NCBI GenBank assembly: GCA_050734915.1 | Contig: JBOHUX010000002.1 | Coordinates: forward strand, 1-46,001 | Length of the DNA: 46,001 nucleotides | Source of the DNA: JBOHUX01 sp050734915 | GTDB lineage: Bacteria; Chloroflexota; Dormibacteria; Dormibacterales; Dormibacteraceae | Reading direction: 5' to 3' | The notes under the pieces: model-generated | Databases searched by the model: none | Told to the model about the DNA's origin: nothing | The model's input: the letters and a program-made list of their open reading frames with translations, nothing else | Shown here: piece after piece, positions 7,455 to 15,273 of the stretch | Layout: each line of letters begins with the position of its first letter | How positions within the stretch are numbered: position 1 is the first letter of the stretch | Made by a program: the position numbers and the translations under genes

Positions 7455-8095
7455 TCATCGCCATCGACGGCCCGGTCGGCTCCGGGAAGTCGGCGACCGG
7501 ACGCCGGGTGGCCGAGGCGCTGGGGCTGACGTTCGTGGACAGCGGTCTCTACTACCGGGCCGTCGCCTGCCTGGCGCTTGCCGCCGGCCTCGACGGCTCC
7601 GACGGTGACGCCGTCGTCCGCCTGGCCGCCTGGCGCCGGATCCGGGTCGAGGGGCGCCGGGTCTGGAGCGACGGCGAGGAGGTGACCGCGCGCGTCTACC
7701 TTCCCGGCGTGGACGAGGTGGCGTCGAAGCTCGCGGCCATCCCGGGCGTCCGCGACGCCATGGTGGCGCAGCAGCGGCGCCTGGGCGAGGCGGGGGTCGT
7801 CATGGCCGGGCGGGACATCGGGACCGTCGTCTTCCCGACCGCGGACCTCAAGCTCTTCCTCACCGCCGGCCTGGAGGAGCGCGCCCGTCGCCGCGGCCTC
7901 CAGTACCAAAAGCGCGGCGAGCACCCGGATCCGACCGAGGTCGCGCGGGACGTGGCGGCGCGCGACCGTGCCGACACCGAGCGCCCGGTCGCGCCCTTGC
8001 GCCCGGCGTCCGACGCCGTCGTCATCGACAGCGACGGGCTCGATCTCGAGCAGGTCGTGGACATGATCGTCCGCCTCGCCCGACCGGCTCCGTAG
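7451..8095 (+). CDS. cmk: Cytidylate kinase
   Basis: Phosphorylates CMP and dCMP to the diphosphates. The 214-residue protein has the P-loop GPVGSGKS at residues 7-14, the CMP-binding DSGLYYRAVA, VMAGRDIGTVVFP with the Arg-Asp pair of the substrate site, and a lid region rich in Arg (EERARRRGLQYQKRGE). ATG overlaps the rluB stop (ATGA). scpA-scpB-rluB-cmk is the usual order in Gram-positives; der or ispH, which often follow, are not here. Confidence 0.97.
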   Translation: MIIAIDGPVGSGKSATGRRVAEALGLTFVDSGLYYRAVACLALAAGLDGSDGDAVVRLAAWRRIRVEGRRVWSDGEEVTARVYLPGVDEVASKLAAIPGVRDAMVAQQRRLGEAGVVMAGRDIGTVVFPTADLKLFLTAGLEERARRRGLQYQKRGEHPDPTEVARDVAARDRADTERPVAPLRPASDAVVIDSDGLDLEQVVDMIVRLARPAP

Positions 8096-8100
8096 CACGG

Positions 8101-8784
8101 TTGTACGGGTTCCTGCGCTGGCTGGGCCGGGCCATCGCGCGCACCTACCTGGTCGGTCTCATCGAGGTCCGTGGGCTCGACGCGGTGCCCCGGACGGGCG
8201 GCCTACTGGTCTGCTCGAACCACGGTTCCAATGCCGACCCGCCGCTGGTCCCCGCCTTCCTGCCCCGCGCCGACAGCTGGAGCATGGCCAAGTCGGAGTA
8301 CTTCGAAGGCACCGGCTTCGTGCCCTGGATCTTCCGCACCTACCATTCCTTCCCGGTCGTCCGGCATACCGCGGACCGCGTCGCCCTGCGCCGGGCGCTG
8401 GGACTGCTGGCCGCGGGGGAGGCGGTGATCGTCTACCCGGAGGGGACACGGGTCGAGGACGCCCGGCTGCACACGCCCGAGCCCGGCGCGGGGTTCATCG
8501 CCCTCAGGTCACGGGCGGTGGTGCAGCCGGTGGCCATGATCGGCACCGAGGACTGCTTCCCGAAGGGATCCTGGTGGCCGCGCCGGGTGCCCGTCCAGAT
8601 CGTCTACGGGGGGCCGTTCCGGGTCGCGGAGAGGTGGCCGGACGGCCGGCGCGTGACCTTCCAGGAGGCCGCCGAGGCGATCATGCTGCGGATCGCGGAG
8701 CTCCTTCCGGCCGCCAATCGGGGGGTCTTCGCCGACCTCGAGGGGGCGCGCCGGCGGCTGGGGCCGATCGTGGCCACGGTCTAG
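8101..8784 (+). CDS. plsC: 1-acyl-sn-glycerol-3-phosphate acyltransferase (PlsC family)
   Basis: Membrane-associated acyltransferase that makes phosphatidic acid from lysophosphatidic acid. The PlsC signature motifs are present: NHGSNAD (residues 40-46; the His-x4-Asp catalytic pair is His41 and Asp46), a central FRTYHSFPVVR and EGTR (114-117). A short hydrophobic N-terminus (FLRWLGRAIARTYLVGLI) may anchor it. TTG start six bases after the cmk stop, no strong ribosome binding site. cmk-plsC pairing occurs in Clostridia. Acyl specificity cannot be told; lyso-lipid acyltransferases with ether substrates are also possible given the ether-lipid-like genes at 41070. Confidence 0.92.
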   Translation: MYGFLRWLGRAIARTYLVGLIEVRGLDAVPRTGGLLVCSNHGSNADPPLVPAFLPRADSWSMAKSEYFEGTGFVPWIFRTYHSFPVVRHTADRVALRRALGLLAAGEAVIVYPEGTRVEDARLHTPEPGAGFIALRSRAVVQPVAMIGTEDCFPKGSWWPRRVPVQIVYGGPFRVAERWPDGRRVTFQEAAEAIMLRIAELLPAANRGVFADLEGARRRLGPIVATV

Positions 8785-8792
8785 ATCTAGAC
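8779..8792. repeat. 14-bp perfect palindrome GTCTAGATCTAGAC at a convergent gene junction
   Basis: The palindrome covers the plsC stop codon, and a further CTAGAC follows at 8793-8798, so CTAG occurs three times in 18 bases in otherwise GC-rich DNA. It lies in the 35-base gap between plsC and the oppositely oriented AAA+ ATPase gene. It has no loop and no T-run, so it is a poor intrinsic terminator; a protein-binding site or chance are the alternatives. Confidence 0.5.
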
Positions 8793-8819
8793 CTAGACGC
8801 AAAGGCGCCCCCGCCGGTG

Positions 8820-10151
8820 TCAGTGGGTGCCGTTGACCTTGATCGGAATTTGGGTCGGCCGCGCCCAGTCATCGCCGGCGAGATCGCCCAGGGCCGGGTT
8901 GAAGCATTCGTCGAAGGCCTCCCGGAGGGTCTGGGGTGTGAGGCGGGGGGTCTGGCCGCGGAAGGCCGCCATGTCCACCAGGCGGGAGACGATCTGCTTG
9001 GGGTGCGAGCCACGCAGGGGCCGCTTGCCGAAGAGCTGCAAGAGATAGGGCGCCGCGCGAGCGTCGAGGGGGATGCCGTTCCGTTCGCACTCGTAGGCGA
9101 GGATGCGGCCGAAGGCCTCCGGGCTCGGATTTCGGATGCCGACCTTGTAGGCCATGCGCCGCAGGAACGCCTCGTCCACCAGCTCCGCCGGCGAGAGGTT
9201 GGTCGAGAAAACGATCTGGCAGAGGAAGGGCAGCGAGATCTTGCGGCCCGACGCGGAGAGGTCCAGGTAGTCCACCTTCCTCTCCATGGGCACGATGAAG
9301 CGGTTCAGAAAGCGCATCGCAGGCGCCTCCTGGCGGCCGAAGTCGTCGATGACGAGGACGCCGCCATTGGCCTTCCACTGCAGGGGCGCCTCGTAGTGAT
9401 TGCTCTGGGCGTCGTGGGTGAGGTCGAGCTGGGGGAGCTTCAGCTCGCCGCCCGCGATCACGACCGGCCGGTGGACCCGGACCAGCCGCCCGTCCGCCGG
9501 CTGCGGTCCCGGCGCCGGGCGGTGATAGACGGGGTCCAGGACCCGGATCACCTCGTCGCCGACGGTGACGGCATGGGGGATCTCGATCGGGCCGCCCAGC
9601 AGGGCCGACATCCGCTCGGCGACGGTGCTCTTCCCGTTGCCGGGAGCCCCGAATATGAACAGGGAGGCGCGCGAGACCATGGCGCCCCCGATCTGGTCGA
9701 TGACGTTCTGATCCAGCTCCAGGTGCTCGAGGGCGTTCCGGAGCGAGCCGTCAGTGACCGCTACCTTCTCGGTGAACTGAGAGCCGATCAGCTCCACGTA
9801 GTCCTCGAATGTGATCGGGCAGGGGCCCAGGTAGCGGGTTCCAATCGCCGCCATCTCGGCGGCGCGCGACCGTCCGGCGTTGCTGATCATGTAGTTGAGC
9901 CGGACGGGGACCGGCCGCTGCTCCAGATCGGCCCGGCTCGCGTAGCCCATGCTGTCTACGAGCTGGGTGCGCTGGAATTCCTCCAGCAGCCCCCCGATCG
10001 TCTCGAAGGTAACCCCCAGCTTCTCCTCCAGGTCGGCGCCGCTGAGCTGGCCGTAGAAGGCGAGGGTGCGCAGGACCAGGCTCGCCACCAAGTCGCGGTG
10101 GAGATTCAGGTCCTGGAGGGTCTCGGGAGCTTTGATCGTCTCGGATACCAT
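8820..10151 (-). CDS. AAA+ ATPase with N-terminal winged-helix-like region, MoxR-like
   Basis: A 443-residue AAA+ ATPase of unknown role. Residues ~20-105 resemble a winged-helix domain (RTLAFYGQLSGADLEEKLG...), then Walker A GAPGNGKST near residue 168, Walker B GGVLVIDDFG near 264, sensor-1 IVFSTNLSP and an arginine-rich EAFLRRMAYKV, followed by a helical lid. The stretch IPHAVTVGDEVIRVLDPVYH between Walker A and B is characteristic of a group of stand-alone bacterial MoxR-like/chaperone-type ATPases. It is the only gene on the minus strand in the first 18 kb, convergent with plsC and divergent from dinG, so it has its own promoter. No von Willebrand or other partner gene is adjacent. Confidence 0.85.
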   Translation of the reverse strand: MVSETIKAPETLQDLNLHRDLVASLVLRTLAFYGQLSGADLEEKLGVTFETIGGLLEEFQRTQLVDSMGYASRADLEQRPVPVRLNYMISNAGRSRAAEMAAIGTRYLGPCPITFEDYVELIGSQFTEKVAVTDGSLRNALEHLELDQNVIDQIGGAMVSRASLFIFGAPGNGKSTVAERMSALLGGPIEIPHAVTVGDEVIRVLDPVYHRPAPGPQPADGRLVRVHRPVVIAGGELKLPQLDLTHDAQSNHYEAPLQWKANGGVLVIDDFGRQEAPAMRFLNRFIVPMERKVDYLDLSASGRKISLPFLCQIVFSTNLSPAELVDEAFLRRMAYKVGIRNPSPEAFGRILAYECERNGIPLDARAAPYLLQLFGKRPLRGSHPKQIVSRLVDMAAFRGQTPRLTPQTLREAFDECFNPALGDLAGDDWARPTQIPIKVNGTH

Positions 10152-10175
10152 CGGGGCCGCATCGGTTAACGGCGG

Positions 10176-10200
10176 AGCCGGCGGGTTCCTGGCGCCGGCT
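10176..10200. promoter_or_regulatory. Inverted repeat between the AAA+ gene and dinG, possible operator
   Basis: AGCCGGCG and CGCCGGCT form a perfect 8-bp inverted repeat around a 9-base spacer in the 89-base divergent intergenic region. Its right arm ends 5 bases before the dinG -10-like TAGAAT, so it would cover the -35 region. A repressor or activator site is plausible; the regulator is unknown, and a GC-rich chance hairpin cannot be excluded. Confidence 0.4.
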
Positions 10201-10205
10201 CGGAA

Positions 10206-10211
10206 TAGAAT
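10206..10211 (+). promoter_or_regulatory. Putative -10 box of dinG (TAGAAT)
   Basis: TAGAAT stands 29 bases before the dinG ATG, just downstream of the inverted repeat at 10176-10200. No consensus -35 and no clear Shine-Dalgarno sequence is seen. AT-rich hexamers are rare in this DNA, which supports the call modestly. Confidence 0.4.
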
Positions 10212-10240
10212 CGGAGCGGCCCGCCATCCGGATCCCCGCC

Positions 10241-13057
10241 ATGCTCGAATACGCCGCCCTGGACCTGGAGACGACAGGACTCGACCCTCAGCGTGACCGC
10301 GTCATCGAGCTGGGGGCGGTCGCCTTCACGAGCGAGGCCGTCCTCGAGACGCTCCACCGGCTGGTCTCGCCGGGGCGGCCCGTTCCCCCCGCCGTCCTCG
10401 CGCTGACCGGCATCGAGCCGGCTGAGCTGAGCGAGGCCGAGGGGCCGGACGTGGCGCTGCCCCGGCTGGCCGACTTTCTGCGCGGGCGCCAGCCGGTCGG
10501 GCACGGAGCCGCCCTGGACGCCGACTTCATGCGCGCGGCCGGTCACTGGGATCCCCATCTCGAGGTTCTCGACACGCTCCATCTGGCTCGGATCCTGCTT
10601 CCCGGCGCGCCCAGCCACAGCCTGCCCGTGCTCGCCGCCGCGCTCGGCCTCAGCCAGCCCCGGCCGCACCGGGCACTGGATGACGCCGAAGCGACGAGAC
10701 AGCTGCTGATGCGGCTCCGGGAGGAGGCCGCCGGCCTCGCCGCGGGCCTCAAGGAGTCGATCCTCGCCGCGGTCGCGCCGTACCCCTGGTCCCTGGCTCG
10801 ATTCTTCGCCGAGGCGCTGGCCGCGGCGCCGGCCTCGGTTGTCGGCCCAAATCCCGGCCCCGGCCCCGACCCTGAGCCAGGACGCGAACGCCGGCATCAC
10901 AAGGCGCCGACCGACGTGCCCGCGGCGCTGACGGGCATGCTGGGGCCGTCCGGGCCCCTGGCCTCTTCGCTACCCGACTACGAGTATCGCGAGTCGCAGG
11001 TGCAGATGCTGCTCGCGGTGTCTCAGATCATGCGCCGGGGCGGCCGGCTGGTTGTGGAGGCGGGAACCGGGACCGGCAAGAGCCTCGCCTACCTGATCCC
11101 TGCCCTCGGCCGTGCTCGGGCGGCCGGGGAGAGGGTCGTCGTCTCCACCAACACGCACACGCTGCAGGAGCAGCTGATGGCGAAGGATCTGCCGGCGCTC
11201 CGGGAATGGCTGCCCTGGGACTTCGAAGCCTGCCTTCTCAAAGGACGGCCCAACTACATCTCCCTCCGGAGGTGGCGGCGCCACCTCGCCGAGAGGTGCC
11301 GGGACTCGGAGGAGCTGGAGTTCAAGCTCAAGGTCCTGGTCTGGCTGGACCGGACGTCGACCGGGGACCGGGCCGAGCTCCGCCTGCAGGGCGCCGAGGA
11401 GGCGCTCTGGGCGAGGATCGCCAGCGATCCGCTCGACTGCGCCGGGCTCCACTGCACCCCGCCCCAGGCGGGCGCCCCCCCGCGCAGCACCGACTGCTAC
11501 GTCCACCTGGCCCGGGAGCGGGCCGAGGCGGCGGACCTGGTCGTCGTCAACCACGCCCTCCTGCTTGCCGACGCGGTGCGGGGCGGCGGCGTCCTGCCTC
11601 ATTACGATCACCTCGTCATAGACGAGGCCCACCATCTGGAGGAGGCGGCGACGCAGGGGCTCCGGGAAGAGGTGGACGGTCCCGGCCTGAGCGCCCTGCT
11701 CGACCGGCTGCTGGGGGAGCGGGCAGGCCCGGCACCGGTGCCGAGGCGATCACTGCTCGACGATCTTGCGGCCAGGCCCGGCCTCTTCGCATCCGACCCC
11801 GACCTCAAGGGGGCCGTCCCCCTGGCGGAGGCCGCGCGCGAACGTGCGGCGCAGCTGTTCCGGGCGGCGGAGGACTGGCTCCGAGCGGGGCTCGGCGAGC
11901 GCGACGACTCGGTCCGGCTGGTGCCCGCGGCCCGGGCCGGCGAGAGGTGGGAGCGGATGCGCGCCGGCGGGGTGGACGCGGTGACCGCGCTGGCGGCATT
12001 GGATGCCCGGCTCCGGCGGGTGGTGGCGAGCGGCCGCGACTGGCTGGGCGGAGATGAGGGGGACCAGGCACTCCGGGATCTGGAGACGACCCGGAGTCGG
12101 CTCGCGGCGGCGGCCGACGTCGTCCGCGCGGCGCTGCTGGACCCCAAGGCCAACAGCGTCTACTGGCTCACGCTCCCGTCTCGAACGGGCGTCCTGGCGC
12201 TGCGCTCGGCGCCGCTCAACGTCGGCGGCCTGCTCCGGGAGCGGGTCTTCGCCCCGCGGTCCTCGGTCGTGTTCACGTCCGCGTCTTTGGCGGTGGGCGG
12301 CGGCTTCGACTACTTCCGGAGCCGGGTCGGACTGGAGGAGCAGGAGGTCGAGACGCTGATCCTCCCCTCGCCCTTTGACTACCTTCGGCAGGTCCTCGTC
12401 TGCCTGCCGACCGACCTCCCCGAGACGCAATCGCAGGAGTTCGACGCCGCCCTCGTCCCGGTGATCGCGGCGGTGGCGTCGCGGATCGGAGGGGGAACAC
12501 TGGCGCTCTTCACCTCCCACCGGCAGCTTCGTGACACTTATCACGCCCTCAAGCAGCGGCGCGATCTGGACGGCGTCCTGATCCTCGCCCCAGGGCTCGA
12601 CGGACCCCGGCGGCAGGTGCTCCGTTCGTTCAGCCAGACGCCCCGCTCGCTCCTGCTGGGCACCGCAAGCTTCTGGGAGGGGATCGACCTGCCGGGGGAC
12701 CAGCTCTCGTGCGTGATCCTGGCCCGGCTGCCGTTCCCAGTTCCCACCGAGCCCGTCTTCGCGGCGCGGTCCGAGCTGGTTCGGGATCCCTTCCGCAGCT
12801 ATGCCCTGCCCCAGGCGGCGCTCCGCCTCAAGCAGGGGTTCGGGCGCCTGATCCGCCGGAGCACGGACCGGGGCGCCGTCGTGATCCTCGACCCCCGCAT
12901 CTCCAATCGGGATTACGGGCGCGCCTTTCTCGACGTCCTGCCGCCGGCCTCCATGTTCAGCGGCCCGGCCGGCGAGGTGGGGGACCGGGTCGCGGATTGG
13001 CTCGGCGCGCAGCAAGGGGGCGCGTCCGGGGACGCCGCCGCGCCCCCTGGGGCCTGA
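10241..13057 (+). CDS. dinG: DinG-family helicase with N-terminal DEDD exonuclease domain
   Basis: A 938-residue fusion of a DnaQ-like 3'-5' exonuclease and a superfamily 2 XPD/DinG-type helicase, the layout of Bacillus DinG. Exonuclease motifs: ALDLETTG (Asp8, Glu10) and HRALDD (His143, Asp147). Helicase: Walker A GTGTGKS (275-281), DEAH (461-464), ASFWEGIDLPG and QGFGRLIRRSTDRG near the end. Between Walker A and DEAH, Cys400, Cys405 and Cys419 match three iron-sulfur ligands, but the first position reads NYISL (Ser341) instead of the usual NYLCL. Residues ~205-220 form a Pro/Gly linker. Its stop is immediately followed by the rsmI TTG. Confidence 0.95.
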   Translation: MLEYAALDLETTGLDPQRDRVIELGAVAFTSEAVLETLHRLVSPGRPVPPAVLALTGIEPAELSEAEGPDVALPRLADFLRGRQPVGHGAALDADFMRAAGHWDPHLEVLDTLHLARILLPGAPSHSLPVLAAALGLSQPRPHRALDDAEATRQLLMRLREEAAGLAAGLKESILAAVAPYPWSLARFFAEALAAAPASVVGPNPGPGPDPEPGRERRHHKAPTDVPAALTGMLGPSGPLASSLPDYEYRESQVQMLLAVSQIMRRGGRLVVEAGTGTGKSLAYLIPALGRARAAGERVVVSTNTHTLQEQLMAKDLPALREWLPWDFEACLLKGRPNYISLRRWRRHLAERCRDSEELEFKLKVLVWLDRTSTGDRAELRLQGAEEALWARIASDPLDCAGLHCTPPQAGAPPRSTDCYVHLARERAEAADLVVVNHALLLADAVRGGGVLPHYDHLVIDEAHHLEEAATQGLREEVDGPGLSALLDRLLGERAGPAPVPRRSLLDDLAARPGLFASDPDLKGAVPLAEAARERAAQLFRAAEDWLRAGLGERDDSVRLVPAARAGERWERMRAGGVDAVTALAALDARLRRVVASGRDWLGGDEGDQALRDLETTRSRLAAAADVVRAALLDPKANSVYWLTLPSRTGVLALRSAPLNVGGLLRERVFAPRSSVVFTSASLAVGGGFDYFRSRVGLEEQEVETLILPSPFDYLRQVLVCLPTDLPETQSQEFDAALVPVIAAVASRIGGGTLALFTSHRQLRDTYHALKQRRDLDGVLILAPGLDGPRRQVLRSFSQTPRSLLLGTASFWEGIDLPGDQLSCVILARLPFPVPTEPVFAARSELVRDPFRSYALPQAALRLKQGFGRLIRRSTDRGAVVILDPRISNRDYGRAFLDVLPPASMFSGPAGEVGDRVADWLGAQQGGASGDAAAPPGA

Positions 13058-13735
13058 TTGGCCACCCTCTACGTCGTCGCCACCCCGATCGGCAACCTCG
13101 AGGACATGACGACGCGAGCCCGGCGCGTGCTGACCGAGGTCGGCGCCGTCGCCGCCGAGGACACGCGGGTCACCGGACGCCTTCTCGCGCGCGAGGGCCT
13201 TCGCAAGCCGATGATCAGCTACCGGGCACCGGTCGAGCGGCGGGGACTGCCCAGGGTGCTGCGGGCGCTCGAGGCGGGGGACGTGGCGCTCCTCTCCGAC
13301 GCCGGCACCCCGGCCGTCAACGACCCCGGCCAGCCGCTCGTGGAAGCGGCCTGGTCGGCGGGACACCGCGTGGTGCCGATCCCGGGCCCGAGCGCGGTCA
13401 CGGCGGCGCTGTCGGCGTCCGGGTTCGGCGGTCCGGGCTTCACGTTCCTCGGCTATCTCCCCCGCAAGCAGGGCGAGATGCGGCGTCTGGTCTCCTCGCT
13501 GCGTGAAGATCCCCGTCCCGCGGTCGCCTTCGAGTCCCCGCATCGGATCCTGAAGTCCCTCGCTATACTCGCGGATGCCCTCCCCGACCGGCGGCTGGCG
13601 ATCGCCCGCGAGCTGACCAAGGTCCACGAGGAGATCGTGCGCGGCACGCCTTCCGAGCTGCTCGCCCAGCTCGAGAGCCGGGCCAGGGGGGAATTCACCC
13701 TGGTCATCTCGGGAGCCCCCAAACGGTCGAAATGA
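13058..13735 (+). CDS. rsmI: 16S rRNA (cytidine-1402-2'-O)-methyltransferase
   Basis: RsmI methylates C1402 in the decoding centre of 16S rRNA. The 225-residue product has the tetrapyrrole-methylase-like fold signatures: LYVVATPIGNLEDMTTRARRVL at the start, AAEDTRVTGRLL, the SAM loop LLSDAGTPAVNDPG and PIPGPSAVTAALSASG, then FLGYLPRK and VAFESPHRI. It lacks the ~50-residue C-terminal extension of E. coli RsmI. The TTG start abuts the dinG stop without a spacer and the stop overlaps the metG ATG. rsmI-metG-tatD-rsmA is a common Gram-positive cluster. Confidence 0.95.
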   Translation: MATLYVVATPIGNLEDMTTRARRVLTEVGAVAAEDTRVTGRLLAREGLRKPMISYRAPVERRGLPRVLRALEAGDVALLSDAGTPAVNDPGQPLVEAAWSAGHRVVPIPGPSAVTAALSASGFGGPGFTFLGYLPRKQGEMRRLVSSLREDPRPAVAFESPHRILKSLAILADALPDRRLAIARELTKVHEEIVRGTPSELLAQLESRARGEFTLVISGAPKRSK

Positions 13736-15273
13736 GCGAGCCCTTCTACGTCACCACCGCCATCGACTACGTGAACGGGCGCGCCCATCTGGGTCACGCG
13801 ATGGAGAAGGTCGGCGCCGACATGCTGGTCCGGTACCGGCGGGCGCGGGGTGACGAGGCGTGGCTGGTTCTCGGTGCGGACGAGCACTCGCAGTCGGTGG
13901 AGCGGGAGGCGCGAGCGCAGGGCAAGACGCCGGCACAGTACTGCGACGAGATGGATCCCATCTGGCGTGGTCTCTGGGCTCGCTTCCAGATCGACGTCAG
14001 CGAGTACGTGCGCAGCTCGGGCGACGCCAACCGGGCCACCACCGACGAGGTCATGCGGCGGATCCACGACCGGGGCCACATCTACAAGGGCATGTACGGA
14101 GGCTGGTACTGCCCCAACTGCGAGCAGTTCTATCCGGAGGAGGAGCTGCTGCCCGATCACCGCTGCCCGGAGCATCCGCACCTCGAGGTCGAGTGGCTGG
14201 AGGAGGAGAACTACTTCTTCCGCGCCTCCGCCTTCGAGGAGCGGGTGCGAGAGCTGCTGCAGAGGCCGGGATTCCTCGAACCGCCCGAACGCCGCCGTGA
14301 GATGCTGCGGGCGATCTCCGAGGGTCTCCGGGACGTGAGCATCTCCCGCGCCTTCACGACATGGGGCTTCCCGCTTCCCTTCGACGAGGGCCAGGTCGTC
14401 TACGTCTGGTTCGACGCGCTGCTCTGCTACCTGACCGGAATCGGCTTCTCGACCGACCCCGAACGCTTCCAGAGGTACTGGCCCTGCCAGGCGCACGCGA
14501 TCGGCAAGGGCATCACCCGGTTCCACACGCTGATGTGGCCCGCGATGCTGATGGCGGCCGGGATCGAACCCCCCAAGCGCGTCTACTCGCACGGCTACGT
14601 CACCATGGCCGGGGAGAAGATCTCGAAGTCGAGGGGCCTCTTCTTCGACCCCGAGCGTCTGGTCGGCATCTTCGGGTCCGACGGTGCCCGCTATCTGCTC
14701 CTGCGCTGGTTTCCATGGCACCGAGACAGCGACTTCGACCTCGACCAGCAGCTTGAACGTTTCAACTCCGATCTCGCCAACGGGCTCGGCAACCTGGTCG
14801 CCCGCACCCTGACCATGATCGACCGCTATCGGGAGGGGCGGGTGCCCCCGGTGGCTCCCGAGCCCGCTGACCTGCCTCGCGCCGACGCGGTTGCCGCGAT
14901 CGAGCGGCACATGGCAGGATTCGCCTTCGACGAGGCGCTCAAGGAATCCTGGCGGCTCGTCAGCTGGGCCAACCGGCACATCGACGAGTCGGCCCCCTGG
15001 CAGCTGGCCAAGGATCCCGACCGCGGGGCCGATCTCGACGCCGTGCTCTACCGGTGCGCCGAGGTGCTGCGGCTCCTTTCGCACCTGCTCGCCCCCGCCA
15101 TGCCGGCCGCGATGGCGGAGCTGGGCCGGCGGCTGGGCGGCCCAGGCGGGAGACCCTGGGCGGAGGCGACCTCCTGGGGCGGGCTCGAGCCGGGCGCCCG
15201 CGTCGAGGCGGGCGCCTCGCTCTTCCCCCGGCTCGACCGCGACGAGTTGGGGGGGTCGCCGCGATCGACCTGA
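13732..15273 (+). CDS. metG: Methionyl-tRNA synthetase
   Basis: Class I synthetase that charges tRNA-Met and initiator tRNA. HIGH motif HLGH at residues 19-22, KMSKS-type loop KISKS at 296-300, and VYVWFDALLCYLTGIG of the active site. The zinc knuckle has CPNC (127, 130) and CPEH (145, 148), so the fourth ligand position is His. Anticodon-binding helices include WQLAKDP and VLRLLSHLLAPAMPA. At 513 residues it lacks the C-terminal dimerisation EMAP-like domain. ATG overlaps the rsmI stop; the end overlaps the proposed tatD start by 10 bases. Confidence 0.97.
   Translation: MSEPFYVTTAIDYVNGRAHLGHAMEKVGADMLVRYRRARGDEAWLVLGADEHSQSVEREARAQGKTPAQYCDEMDPIWRGLWARFQIDVSEYVRSSGDANRATTDEVMRRIHDRGHIYKGMYGGWYCPNCEQFYPEEELLPDHRCPEHPHLEVEWLEEENYFFRASAFEERVRELLQRPGFLEPPERRREMLRAISEGLRDVSISRAFTTWGFPLPFDEGQVVYVWFDALLCYLTGIGFSTDPERFQRYWPCQAHAIGKGITRFHTLMWPAMLMAAGIEPPKRVYSHGYVTMAGEKISKSRGLFFDPERLVGIFGSDGARYLLLRWFPWHRDSDFDLDQQLERFNSDLANGLGNLVARTLTMIDRYREGRVPPVAPEPADLPRADAVAAIERHMAGFAFDEALKESWRLVSWANRHIDESAPWQLAKDPDRGADLDAVLYRCAEVLRLLSHLLAPAMPAAMAELGRRLGGPGGRPWAEATSWGGLEPGARVEAGASLFPRLDRDELGGSPRST

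Noticed and set aside
8574..10169. 531-codon plus-strand frame opposite the AAA+ ATPase gene
   Set aside because: The minus strand carries clear Walker A, Walker B and sensor motifs; the plus frame shows no family pattern.
15054..15263. GTG 15054 as tatD start
   Set aside because: It adds 70 low-complexity residues and overlaps metG by 220 bases; TatD proteins start right before the DTHxH motif.
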